64,000 bases of DNA from positions 825,088 through 889,087 of the forward strand of contig NMRB01000031.1 in assembly GCA_002633025.1 (NCBI GenBank). The letters are read 5' to 3'. The stretch's first letter is position 1; each line of letters opens with the position of its first letter. Of this stretch, positions 25,127-36,095 are shown piece after piece. Source of the DNA: Notospermus geniculatus. Its lineage: Eukaryota > Nemertea > Pilidiophora > Heteronemertea > Lineidae. The notes beneath the pieces are model-generated. The model searched no databases, was not told the origin of the DNA, and saw nothing but the letters and a program-made list of their open reading frames with translations. A program made the position numbers and the translations under genes.

Positions 25127-25170
25127 TATCAGTATCAGTATCAGTATCAGTATCAATATCAGTATCAGTA
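25127..25170. repeat. TATCAG hexanucleotide microsatellite
   Basis: About seven tandem TATCAG units with one TATCAA variant. The matching place in block B (31,864-31,878) has only two units, so the array length differs between the duplicated blocks. Confidence 0.9.
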
Positions 25171-25494
25171 TGAGCCTTTTCGAGAGGCAAAGGTCGCAAT
25201 GATCTTCCGTAACTATGGCCCCACAGTCACTATGGCCTGAAAGCACATCACTGATTGGCCAGCAGATTTGGAACCAACTCTAACACGCATGAATGACATC
25301 TATTGGTCATCTTGTGAGAATCGCGTGAACGAAGCAGTTTCGGAGAGCAGGTAAAACAGGGGGCGGTTCGAAAGTGCAGTGGAAGTTGACCACTTTGTAT
25401 TCTCAACTTGTCTGAAGGATCGAGTGATGCGCTGAATAAGCTGCTCCTTGACATCCACAGAATGGTTTCTGAAGATACTGGGGTATATTGTAAA

Positions 25495-25782
25495 GGAGCC
25501 CGGTGGTGTAGTGGTTCGGGTCGAGCAGCGGTGAGAGGGTCCCGGGTTCGAATCCCACTGGGCGTGAGACTTTGGGCAAGTCTCTTTGCCTCACTGGCCT
25601 CTCTCCACCCAGATGTATAAATGGTTACCGGTCGAAAATGCTCGATTGTGGCGCTGAATGGGTGGCTCATCTGAGTTCTACTGAAAGGTTTTAGGACAGA
25701 CTGGGGTTAAAGTGTAAAGTCGGATGAGAACCTCGAGCTACCATAGTTGATATCAGACTATAAACCCAAACTTTAACTTTTT
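25495..25782 (+). mobile_element. tRNA-derived SINE, copy in block A
   Basis: The head carries an RNA polymerase III A-box-like TGGTGTAGTGG (about 25,503-25,513) and a perfect B box GGTTCGAATCC (about 25,546-25,556) at tRNA-like spacing. A body follows with TGGGCAAGTCTCTTTGCCTC and CTGGCCTCTCTCCACCCAG, resembling the conserved central domains seen in many metazoan SINEs. The tail ends CTTTAACTTTTT. A clear target-site duplication is not visible. Copy 2 lies at 32,358-32,642 within block B, so both probably descend from one insertion before the duplication. Confidence 0.85.
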
Positions 25783-26505
25783 GGTTCACGTGGGCCTATA
25801 GTCCCTTTAAGTGACCATTATATTTGGTCCAAAATGAGCTTTCGACACAGTTTTCGGCACTAAATCATTATCGGCTTTCAAAACACTCAGGTGGTATATG
25901 TTACTTTTTATGCCTAGTAGTGTCCGGGCTAATAATAAGACCGATTACATGTATTTTGCGATTAATATGTTTTTTCGGGCATTTTGTGGTTTTTCACTGA
26001 CTTCATAATTAAGAAATGATTCTGATTGGTTTAAAATCCATGGGGCTTACATAGGCTCCCCTATTTACGGACGGAGTCCGAAAGTAGGACAGAGGCTGAT
26101 GAGCACGTGTTCGCCGAGGTTGAGAACCACGTGGATTTGTATTTAGAAGTGGATTTATATTTAGAAGTGGTTTGAGGTCAGTCTCTCTCTTTTAATAGCC
26201 ATAGTGCAAGATGGGGTGTTCATCAGCGTTCATTTGTTTATTATTACGACGACCCGTGCATTATCACTCACCCTTTTGTGCTAGTACTGGCTTGTTTTGT
26301 GTCATCATGATGGAGAGGGAGGGTTGATTTGTTTACTTTTTTCAGTCGGTGTGTTGACCTGAATCGAATGCACAGTTGCGTAGGCTATCACAACTTCTGT
26401 TCTTTGGACTGTTTAGTGTGTCAGGTTTAGAGTTTTGTGTGTTTGTGCGAACATTCTTTATTTCAAACTCTTTCCACGTGAACCATTTACGCCGCCAGGC
26501 TTGTT
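25783..26505. repeat. Segment private to block A
   Basis: Block B passes directly from the SINE tail to AGCGCTTTCAGACTGAGTG, whereas block A has about 720 extra bases. The inner edges carry a short inverted pair, GGTTCACGTGG near 25,783 and CCACGTGAACC near 26,477, compatible with a DNA-transposon insertion in A. A deletion in B is the alternative. Confidence 0.6.
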
Positions 26506-28491
26506 TAACTTTAAAGCGCTTTCAGACTGAGTGAAAAGCGATAATCAGAAAAGATTCATATCATCACATCAGAAGCAGTGAAGAAAAATACAGAACCTGT
26601 CCCACTTCAGTTTATGAATGAAGTACACGAAAAAGATATCAAGCGAGCAATATTCTAATGAGCGTATCGTTAATTAGCAATCACGGTGTGCATTTAGGAT
26701 GCTGTAGTAGTGATGGTTTGTAAAGTAGGGTGATTAAAAATCTTGCCTGTTTTAATACTCATAATAACTAGGCGATCACTCACACATTTAGTCACGCTAT
26801 CAAGATTTATGCTGCTTTAATGACCCACGGCTGCTGAGGGAAATTCAAGGATATGAAAGAATTTAACTCGGCTCTCTTGCTGATGAGAACAGGGCTCAGT
26901 TCGGTTGTGATGAATATTTTTGTGACGTATAACACGCTTGGATCATATATCTGAATGGCCCTATCACAAGCGTCGAAAAATCATATTATATAGCCTCGAC
27001 ACATCAGGTTACGTAGGTCGAGGTTGAGCTCTTCTGAGGAACTCATGAATGAGAGCAAAATAAAAATAAAAGCAGGGCGTTGCGCGTTTCAGTAAGATTG
27101 CGTTCGGAGTCTGCGCCACATGGAGGCAGGGTAGACAGTGGTGAACCAATCAAGATAAACCCCTGGGACGCGGCTACAGACGTGTTGTCTGCAGCCAAGA
27201 GCAATGTAATATTGAATTCGTCTGTCAGAGAGTTCGAGACAGAACCGGAAGTTCAAGACTGGTTCTTTCTCCCCCTGCGTTCGAGCAGACGACATGTGCT
27301 CTTGTTGGCAGAAGTTCCGCCCTAAAGAAATCGTTCCGATCAATAAACTCAGTTCTCTCGACTGGCATTTTTATGCATGATTACATGTAGCTTCGGCGCG
27401 GCGTTTTTAATATCCAAAAATCTATCTGTTATGGCAGCTGACACTATATTTGAACAAAGTGATAGGTATGATGGAAAACCGTTGACCAATATAGCCAAAG
27501 AAAAGTCAAATTCAATATCAGGCATTATCAAAATACCTCTTTCGAGAGCCACCGAGGGTACCAGTACGATCAGTACATTCACGGTCCAATGCATGGTGCA
27601 TGTACCGCGCACTTTTACCTTGATACAAATGTATGCCTGAGCGAACTTTAGAAGGGGTGTATTCATTCCCGTCTCATCAGTGACGAGAAAGATTTTGGGA
27701 TGTGTCCCATTCTTCTCATCGAATTTTTCTTAGTTTGGGCGTTTGTGGGATCGACGGGGAAGTGGTCTCTTAGTACACGACGACTGTCGTCCTTCGCGTA
27801 GGCTGGGCGCAGTAAAATGTGGCCTAGTTCAAGAGTATTTCACTGAAATACCTTTTAGGTGCCTCAAGTTGACGGAAGTTGGTTTAAGTTTTGGCAATAA
27901 TCGACAAGAAAACAATGCAATACAGGGGAACAGTATGTAATAGAAAGACTGACAAACGTTACATCCTCGGTAACTATTGCCGCCACATTTGATAATGAAG
28001 TTCCCCATTTCAAATATTACAGGGTGATCATAAATATATGTTGCTACATATCAACCATATCAAGTTTGAGAACAAAAAAGTCAACTTTGAATTTTTACAC
28101 GAACCATCCAACAGCCCATGGCGGTGTATAATGTACTTGGTTCTTTTATAGAGAGTTCAGGACGAGCTCAACTTCAAGAACATTCGCCGTGTCCACGACC
28201 GACGACCTGACTGGACATTCAGTTCACTGGTCATGCGAACAAAGACTTGGTCATTCGCTCACGATAGAAATCTTTGCTCCACTATAAATACATCCATTAG
28301 CAGGTTGTACGCCAAAGCAAAGATTTCCGTGCCTTTCAGCCTCGTTTACGCATTACTGACGAAGCAAATTATCTCCGACTGAAATTACTTTTACCTCAGA
28401 TGTCAGCGGGTCAGCTGCGAAGGAAAGAACGGACTTGCCACATTACAGGCTATTTTGCAAGTTCACGGTCGGTCTCAGCATCAGCATCTAA

Positions 28492-28696
28492 AGCCTGCCG
28501 CACACTGGAGCTATCTGCTGAGCAGAAAGTCAGTTGAGACCGTTTGCTCAGCAGATAACTCGCGTAGTGCGCGAATTTTTCGGTGAGTTTTTTGCCTCGC
28601 GAGGTAGAAAACTCACACGCGAGCTACATGTATCTGCTGAGCAAACGGTCTTGAATGACTTTTTGCTCAGCAGATAGCTCCAGTGTGCGGCAGGCT
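28492..28696. mobile_element. Harbinger-like hairpin MITE (block A)
   Basis: Terminal inverted repeats AGCCTGCCGCACACTGGAGC and complement GCTCCAGTGTGCGGCAGGCT bound a 205 bp hairpin. TAA flanks both sides (28,489-28,491 and 28,697-28,699). A 3 bp TWA duplication is characteristic of PIF/Harbinger elements. Inner repeats TATCTGCTGAGCA occur four times in alternating orientation. The block B copy is 34,629-34,827. Confidence 0.82.
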
Positions 28697-28734
28697 TAAT
28701 GGGGATCCTATAGCTACGATAGAGGGCAGCACAC

Positions 28735-29170
28735 TCTCTAAATTCCAAAGAGTGAAATTTCACTCTAATGGATTCATTTTTCACTCTCTGAAAGACTGGG
28801 CCAGGGACCAATCCATTTTGAGTGGAATTCACTCTCCCTTGAGAGTGAACAAATTTCACTCCAGCAAAGGATTGGGGACTCACTCCATTAGAGTGAAAAC
28901 TGTGACTCCGATCAGAGAGTGAGTATAACTCTGTAAGAGTGAATTCCACTCTTCAAGAGTGCAGTGTGGTGCCATACAGTCACTCTAATGTAGGAGTGAA
29001 TATCACTCCATCGGTTTGAATTTCACTATTGTCAGAGTGGCGATTTCAGTCCATTCGATTGAAAAAATCACTCCAAAGTAGAGTGGACAAAGCTTTGTCC
29101 GAGTGACTCTCACTCCTCCAAAGACTGGGGATTTCACTCCATTCCAATGAGTGAAACTGGGAGAGCCATT
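28735..29170. repeat. Cluster of CACTC/GAGTG modules
   Basis: About 430 bp in which GAGTGAA and its complement TTCACTC recur roughly every 15-25 bp in both orientations (e.g. AGAGTGAAATTTCACTCT at 28,749-28,766). It starts exactly where block A stops matching block B. It is probably a degenerate foldback or nested repeat; no coding is evident. Confidence 0.75.
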
Positions 29171-29412
29171 TGATGTGGGTTCATCATGGCTGTTGACAAG
29201 ATTGAGAAAAAAGAACTAACTACCAAGTACTAAGTATAAGAGAACTTTCCATTTAATTCTATAAAAAAAACAATAAAAGCAAAATAACAATACAATGAAA
29301 AGCTACAGATTCACACCATAATTTGATGATACAGCACAAACATGACAAAGGCTGACCACATCTAACTTCGACTCAATGGAATGCGGAAGTAAGGAAATAA
29401 AGCATGGCTTTG

Positions 29413-30107
29413 NNNNNNNNNNNNNNNNNNNNNNNNNNNNNNNNNNNNNNNNNNNNNNNNNNNNNNNNNNNNNNNNNNNNNNNNNNNNNNNNNNNNNNNN
29501 NNNNNNNNNNNNNNNNNNNNNNNNNNNNNNNNNNNNNNNNNNNNNNNNNNNNNNNNNNNNNNNNNNNNNNNNNNNNNNNNNNNNNNNNNNNNNNNNNNNN
29601 NNNNNNNNNNNNNNNNNNNNNNNNNNNNNNNNNNNNNNNNNNNNNNNNNNNNNNNNNNNNNNNNNNNNNNNNNNNNNNNNNNNNNNNNNNNNNNNNNNNN
29701 NNNNNNNNNNNNNNNNNNNNNNNNNNNNNNNNNNNNNNNNNNNNNNNNNNNNNNNNNNNNNNNNNNNNNNNNNNNNNNNNNNNNNNNNNNNNNNNNNNNN
29801 NNNNNNNNNNNNNNNNNNNNNNNNNNNNNNNNNNNNNNNNNNNNNNNNNNNNNNNNNNNNNNNNNNNNNNNNNNNNNNNNNNNNNNNNNNNNNNNNNNNN
29901 NNNNNNNNNNNNNNNNNNNNNNNNNNNNNNNNNNNNNNNNNNNNNNNNNNNNNNNNNNNNNNNNNNNNNNNNNNNNNNNNNNNNNNNNNNNNNNNNNNNN
30001 NNNNNNNNNNNNNNNNNNNNNNNNNNNNNNNNNNNNNNNNNNNNNNNNNNNNNNNNNNNNNNNNNNNNNNNNNNNNNNNNNNNNNNNNNNNNNNNNNNNN
30101 NNNNNNN
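29413..30107. other. Assembly gap (N run, 695 bases)
   Basis: Undetermined bases. Long open frames spanning this run are artefacts. The gap separates the two duplicated blocks and hides the left edge of block B. Confidence 1.
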
Positions 30108-30790
30108 AGTGCAAAAGAAACTTCTCTTGATTGGCGCTCAATCTAGAATGAATGGGTCCCCTATATGCATTGGATTGGGCCGTAGTGACACCTATTGGTC
30201 AACTCACTGACAGCTCCTATTGCCCCCGAACTAACAGAGGAGAGGATGAATATTGTAGTATTTAGTACCAGGTCCGAATAACCAACGACCCGTTCTGTCG
30301 CTTGGCTGGACACTGGAACCCGGGGAGAATTTTTCTATCACACCTGATTGCCCCTGGCTGGCTGTTGTTGAAACCTCATAGTGAGGCGCAAATACTGACG
30401 TCCAACTCAACACGTCTTGTCTTCAGTGACGGCTTCCCGACTCGTTTTATGGACATGAGTGTTTTTTGCGGCGCGGTGATTATTTTCCGTCGTCTCTTTA
30501 TTGGTTGCCCGAGCAGGGGGGAATTCAAGATCAGGGTGCGTACAATGTTCATTTGAGATTGGATATCCGGAGAAAAATGCGGTGAAAGCATAAAGCTGCA
30601 GGTGATCTCACACCTGTACTGCATTTACAATTCAAAAATGGCTAGATTCCGTGATTACGACTTGCCCCCATGATTTATAGGGCTGGATTAAATATTAAAA
30701 CGTATTCTTCCAAGTGTGAAGAAATTAGTTTTGTATGCTTTGTGGGGGCACACTACTGATTTTCAAAGTACATAATGGGTAAGTTGGAAG

Positions 30791-30865
30791 CGTAGTGATG
30801 GCGCACTGGTTGTGCGTCGGACTCTCGAGCCCGAGAGAGGTACTGGTTCGATTTTTTCAGTCTCC
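30791..30865 (+). mobile_element. tRNA-like SINE head (block B)
   Basis: GTAGTGATGGCGCACTGGTT, then GTGCGTCGGACTCTCGAGCC and a B-box-like CTGGTTCGATT, in tRNA-like order. The 3' half lacks a pairing acceptor stem, so it reads as a SINE fragment rather than a tRNA gene. Confidence 0.55.
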
Positions 30866-31175
30866 CAGTCGCCACTTTTTACTCTCCGCCAAAGAGCGTT
30901 TATTTCCATGTCACATACATAGTCTAGGCTGTAAGGGTAAAAATTCCGCAAATTGGTATAAAGTTATGAAATTTGGCACAGTGGTAGAGTTTTTGATGCT
31001 TATTAATTTCAGGACGGGTGACACGTGAAAAATGCCCCCTGGTGGCCGCCATCTTGATTTTAAATTTTGCCACCAGGGATCAGCCTGGGATCATATTTTT
31101 GACCATAACTTTTGATCTAGTCAACATAGAAGCGTAATTCAAGTGGCTGTACATGTACTCCACTGAACGCTCGTA

Positions 31176-31863
31176 TTGTTGGTGGAAAAATTGAAATCTC
31201 GCACCTCAAGTAAAATTCCGTGAACGTGATTGGCTCATTTACGTCATGTGACCTTGTGTCATTTCGATATGTCCCCCCCGCGGGCGGTCATATCGCGACA
31301 TGTTGCCCGCTACCATGGCTACGTAATGGCCGCCGCTTTTTTCACTCTCTCGGTTCGCAAGTTCGAACGGCCATAGAACAAATGCAGTCTTTTCAAACGG
31401 AAAAATACCACTCACATTCTCATTTCTTGGACGTAAGCAGTTGCCTTGATGCAAAATGGTTAACTCAAAACGTCCCAAACTTTAGACCGGGGCCAGTTGG
31501 GTCTTGCATTGAACACACAGTCAAGTGGAATTCAACACTCAGCATGTGACGTCGCGTCGCGTCATTTCACTGCAGTACACTGTGGATGCATTACGTCACG
31601 TCATTTCTTGTCCTTAATTTTGGCGTTGATTTGAATTTTTCATAAAATAAAGTCGTTTTCAATCAACTAGACTTTCGGTACGAGATAAAAAATGTTGCCC
31701 GAAATGTCGGGTGACATACCGAATGTCCCCCCGCTGGGATGATATGTCTCCCGAGGCTTTGCGAGGGAGACATATCATCCCAAAGGGGGGACATGAGGTA
31801 TGTCACCNTCATCCCAGCGGGGGGACATTCGGTATGTCACCCGACATTTCGGGCAACATTTTT
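31176..31863. repeat. Insertion private to block B, containing a long hairpin
   Basis: Sequence absent from block A. Its right end is a palindrome at 31,686-31,863: AAAATGTTGCCCGAAATGTC with GGGTGACATACCGAATGTCC is mirrored by its complement, with an inner nested hairpin GATATGTCTCCC/GGGAGACATATC. Outer arms are about 55 bp and near-perfect. An ambiguous base lies at 31,808, at the start of the right arm. Confidence 0.75.
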
Positions 31864-31962
31864 ATAATATCAGTATCAGTATGAGCCTTTTCGCAACTAT
31901 GGCCCCACAGTCACTATCGCCTGAACGCGCATCACTGATTGGCCAGCAGATTTGGAACCAAG

Positions 31963-32138
31963 AGGAGCAGTCAGCCGCGCTTATTGCCAAAAGATGGCAG
32001 CAAAGTTCTAGCGGACCAATACAAAAGAAAATGCACGTGATTGGTGCTCGATCAAGAATGAATGGGTCCGCTATATGCATTGAATTGGCCCGTACTGACA
32101 CCTATTCAGTATTGGTCAACTCACTGACAGCTCCTATT
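31963..32138 (+). repeat. ~170 bp dispersed repeat, copy 3 (inside block B)
   Basis: AGGAGCAGTCAGCCGCGC to GACAGCTCCTATTCT, matching 24,234-24,402 with several substitutions. In block A the flanking sequences (TTTGGAACCAA and ACGCATGAATGACA) are joined almost directly, at about 25,268-25,290. Confidence 0.8.
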
Positions 32139-32357
32139 CTAAGACGCATGAATGACACCTATTGGTCATCATCTGAGAATCGCGTGAACCGAAGCAGTTT
32201 CGGAGAGCAGATAAAACAGGGGCGGTTCGAAAGTGCAGTGGAAGTTGACCACTTTGTATTCTCAACTTGTCTGGAAAGGATCGAGTGATGCGCTGAATAA
32301 GCTGCTTCTTGACATCCACAGAATGGTTTCTGAAGACACTGCCCGGGATAGTGTTAA

Positions 32358-32642
32358 GGAGCCCGGTGGTGTGGTGGTTCGGGTCGAGTAGCGGTCAGAG
32401 GGTCCCGGGTTCGAATCCCACTGGGCGTGAGACTTTGGGCAAGTCTCTTTGCCTCACTGGCCTCTCTCTACCCAGGTGTATAAATGGGTACCGGTCGGAA
32501 ATACTCGATTGCGGCGCTGAATGGGCAGCTCATCTGAGTTCTACTGAAATGTTTCAGGACAGACTGGGGTTAATGTGTAAAGTCGGATGAGAACCTCTAC
32601 CGTAGTTGATATCAGACTATAAACCCGAACTTTAACTTTTTT
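32358..32642 (+). mobile_element. tRNA-derived SINE, copy in block B
   Basis: Same architecture as 25,495-25,782: TGGTGTGGTGG A-box-like segment, perfect B box GGTTCGAATCC, central body and CTTTAACTTTTTT tail. It shares its flanks with the block A copy. Confidence 0.85.
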
Positions 32643-34628
32643 AGCGCTTTCAGACTGAGTGAAAAGCGATAATCACAAAAGATTCATATCATGACATCAG
32701 AAGCCTCAATAGTGAAGAAAAATATATACAGAACCTGTCCCACTTCAGTTTATGAATGAAGTACACGAAAAAGATACCAAGCGAGCAATATTCTAATGAG
32801 CGTAATCGGTAATTACTAGCAATCACGGTGTGCATTTAGGATGCTGTAGTAGTGATGGTTTGTAAAGTAGGGTGATTAAAAATCTTGCCTGTTTTAATAC
32901 TCATAATAAAACTAGGCGATCACTCACACATTTAGTCACGCTATCAAGATTAATGCTGCTTTAATGACCCACGGCTGCTGAGGGAAACTCAAGGATATGA
33001 AAGAATTTAACTCGGCTCTCTTGCTGATGAGAACAGGGCTCAGTTCGGTTGTGATGAATATTTTTGTGACGTATTAAAACACGCTTGGATCATATATCTG
33101 AATGGGCCCTATCACAAGCGTCGAAAAATTATTAATACTATAGCCTCGACACATTAGATTACGTAGGTCGAGCTGGTTGAGTTCTTCTGAGGAACTCATG
33201 AATGAGAGCAAAATAAAAATAAAAGCAGGGCGTTGCGGGTTTCAGTAAGACTGCGTTCGGAGTCTGCGCCACATGGAGGGTAGACAGTGGTGAACCAATC
33301 AAGATAAGCCCCTGGGACGCGGCTACAGACGTGTTGTCTGCTGCCTATACATGTAGCAATGTAATATTGAATTCGTCTGTCAGAGAGTTCGAGACAGAAC
33401 CGGAAGTTCAAGACTGGTTCTTTCTCCCCCTGCGTTCGAGCAGACGACATGTGCTCTTGTTGGCACAAGTTCCGCCCTAAAGAAATCGTTCCGATCAATA
33501 AACTGAGTTCTCTCGACTGGCATTTTTATGCATGATTAGCTTCGGCGCGGCGTTTTTAATATCCAAAAATCTATCTGTTATGGCAGCTGACACTATATTT
33601 GAACAAAGTGATAGGTATGATGGAAAACCGTTGACCAATATAGAAAGAAAAGTCAAATTCAATATCAGGCATTATCAAAAATATACCTCTTTCGAGAGCC
33701 ACCGAGGGTACCAGTACGATTAGTACATTCACGGTCCAATGCATGGTGCATGTACCGCACACTTTTACCTTGATATGCCTGAGCGAACTTTAGAAGGGGT
33801 GTATTCATTCCCGTCTCATCAGTGACGAGAAAGATTTTGGGATGTGTCCGATTCTTCTCATCGGATTTTTCTTAATTTAAGCGTTTGTATTGGGATCGAC
33901 GGGAAAGTGGTCACTTAGTACACGACGACTGTCGTCTTCGCGTAGGCTTAAGGGGCCTAGGCGCAGTAAAGGGGCCAAGTTCGAGAGTATTTCACTGAAA
34001 TAACTTTCAGGCGCCTCAAGTTGACGCCATGTTGGTTTTTAAGGAAATACATGTAATCGACAAGCAAACAAAGGGAACAGTATGTAACAGAAAGACTGAC
34101 AAACGTTACATCGGTAACTATTTCTGCCACATTTGATAATGAAGTTCCCCATTTCGAATATTACAGGGTAATCATAAATATATGTTGCTACATCAACTAC
34201 ATCCAAGTTTGAGGAAAAAATGTCAACTTTGAATTTTTACACGAACCATCCAACAGCCTATGGCAGTGTATGTACTTGGTTCTTTTATGGAGAGTTCAGG
34301 AGGAGCTCAACTTCAAGAACATTCACCCTGTCCACGACCAACGACCTAACTGAACATAGTTCACTGGTGATGCGAACAAAGACTTGGTCATTCGCTCACG
34401 ATAGAAATCTTTGCTTCACTATAAATACATCCATTAGCAGGTTGTACGCCAAAGCAAAGATTTCCGTGCCTTTCAGCCTCGTTTACGCATTACTGACGAA
34501 GCAAATTATCTCCGACTGAAATTACTTTTACCCCAGATGTCAGCGGGTCAGCTGCGAAGGAAAGAACGGACTTGCCGCATTACAGGCGATTTTGCAAGTT
34601 CACGGTCGGTCTCAGCATCAGCATCTAA

Positions 34629-34827
34629 AGCCTGCCGCACACTGGAGCTATCTGCTGAGCAGAAAGTCAGTTGAGACCGTTTGCTCAGCAGATAACTCGC
34701 GTAGTGCGCGAATTTTTCGGTGAGTTTTTTGCCTCGCGAGGTAGAAAACTCACACGCGAGCTATCTGCTGAGCAAACGGTCTCGAATGACTTTTTGCTCA
34801 GCAGATAGCTCCAATGTGCGGCAGGCT
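34629..34827. mobile_element. Harbinger-like hairpin MITE (block B)
   Basis: The 199 bp counterpart of 28,492-28,696, with the same TAA flanks and AGCCTGCCGC ends. It is 6 bp shorter, consistent with a loop-side indel (ACATGT present in the A copy only). Confidence 0.82.
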
Positions 34828-34864
34828 TAATGGGGATCCTATAGCTACGATAGAGGGCAGCACA

Positions 34865-36095
34865 CCGAAACCATGTCCTATACAATGGAGGTCTTTTGTG
34901 TGAGAAATTGATTAGGACCGGGATGTCAATTTCATTTCAATAGTTTTAACCACCAGTGACACCTATATTGATGCAGTGGGCTAGGGTCCCAATTCGTAGC
35001 GGCGCTAATTTTTCGACATGCACCCCCGACTTGCTCCGCTGGCAAGTGAGCGATAGATACGAAGCCTTGTCGGCATCTTTAAAATAGATATACCACGAAG
35101 AACTTGAGAAACTGAAAAGGACCGATGCTGATATCATGAAATGGACAAACGTAAGCCGTTTTCTCCATAACGTGTTGGCATCACAGATGATTTGATTACG
35201 ATACCTCTTGTGTGTCGTTGTCAGTCAGGACAACAACGATGAATGAAGGACGGCTTATCTTGATCACTGACTCGAAATCTAACAACCCGACGTGCAGTGG
35301 TTACTAAATATCGAAGGCCAAAGGATATGGTATGGTAAGGTCGACATATGGATTCCATCAAGAGCTAGTTATGGTAACCATATCGACCAGGCATAGCTTC
35401 TTTTACGATATGACATTGACGGCTATTGCCTGGTACGTTATGGTTTACCCATATGCTGCCTGTGGTGCATAGTGTATTTCATGTACTGAACAAAATCACC
35501 AATTATTGTCAAACCTGACTAAATTCGAATAATTAACTGTCATGAATCCTTTCATTTATCCTCATTTCTCATAGTGGTATTCCAAAAGACAGAAAAATTG
35601 GCACAAATTAGGAAAAAACTTTGATACAAAACTCCGTCGAAATGTCACCAACACATGTAAACAAGTCGCGAACTCGTAGCTGTCACAAGACCCGAGGTCA
35701 CGTGACTGGGCGTAGTCGCTGACACTGAATGAGAACGAGACTAACGTCACTGCGCAATTGCATTGCGCGAGACTCCCATCATGGCGTGTCACCGGCCTGT
35801 ACATTTCGATTCGAGAAGCGGATTTTAAACTCGATTTGGGAAGTAAATAAGAACGGGATTTTACTAAATTCACTCGGATATGGTGTATCGACGATAGCTC
35901 AACAACACAGGAATACAATATTGTGGATTTTCGTCCTGGTAGTGTGAATTAACAGTGCCCGCCCGGAATTCNGCACCCAAACAATAGATAAACGTAGTCG
36001 TACGGCCTAACCGGGCGCTTGCGGAAGCTCTCTAATAACTTACACAAATAAGACAACGATTGATCAATATAAGAAGAAGAGAAGTATAGACTTAC
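34865..36095. other. Non-genic stretch
   Basis: No gene is recognised. A 118-codon minus-strand frame at 35,562-35,918 has no motif I know. An ambiguous base at 35,971 sits in GGAATTCNGCACC, next to GC-rich sequence. Confidence 0.4.

Larger units (their letters stand above)
24289..28734 (+). repeat. Duplicated block A (direct repeat of 30,108-34,864)
   Basis: From AGTGCAAAAGAAAC (24,289) to AGAGGGCAGCACAC (28,734) this block aligns to 30,108-34,864 in the same orientation with scattered substitutions and small indels. The offset grows from 5,819 to 6,130 bases because each copy carries private insertions. Block A has a private segment at about 25,776-26,505 and an expanded TATCAG microsatellite. 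It lacks a 170 bp element seen in block B. No conserved gene lies within; a tRNA-like head, a SINE and a hairpin MITE are carried in both. The left limit of block B is hidden by the N gap. Confidence 0.93.
30108..34864 (+). repeat. Duplicated block B (direct repeat of 24,289-28,734)
   Basis: The same content and order as block A, with private insertions at about 30,918-31,157 and 31,176-31,863 and a 170 bp repeat at 31,963-32,138. It lacks A's 720 bp segment. The match ends at GGGCAGCACAC (34,864), after which the two copies diverge completely. Substitution density is low but clearly above sequencing-error level. It may be a real segmental duplication, or two haplotypes placed end to end across the gap. 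Confidence 0.92.

Noticed and set aside
25497-25566. A functional tRNA gene
   Set aside because: A and B boxes are present, but acceptor and anticodon stems do not pair properly and a SINE body follows directly.
25408-25620. Open frames on both strands through the SINE (70 and 140 codons)
   Set aside because: They lie across a tRNA-derived SINE and its surroundings, recur in the duplicated block with frame changes, and have no protein family signature.
27349-27666. 87-105 codon frames in the duplicated block, also partly kept at 33,532-33,762, as a conserved gene
   Set aside because: Indels between the two blocks shift the frame, so there is no sign of selection on coding.
29362-30210. Open frames of about 260 codons across the first gap
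   Set aside because: They consist almost entirely of undetermined bases; the same holds for the frames across 61,608-62,549.
35958-35980. GGAATTCNGCACC as a cloning adaptor or vector junction
   Set aside because: Suggestive of an EcoRI linker, but a single short match beside an ambiguous base is not enough to claim contamination.
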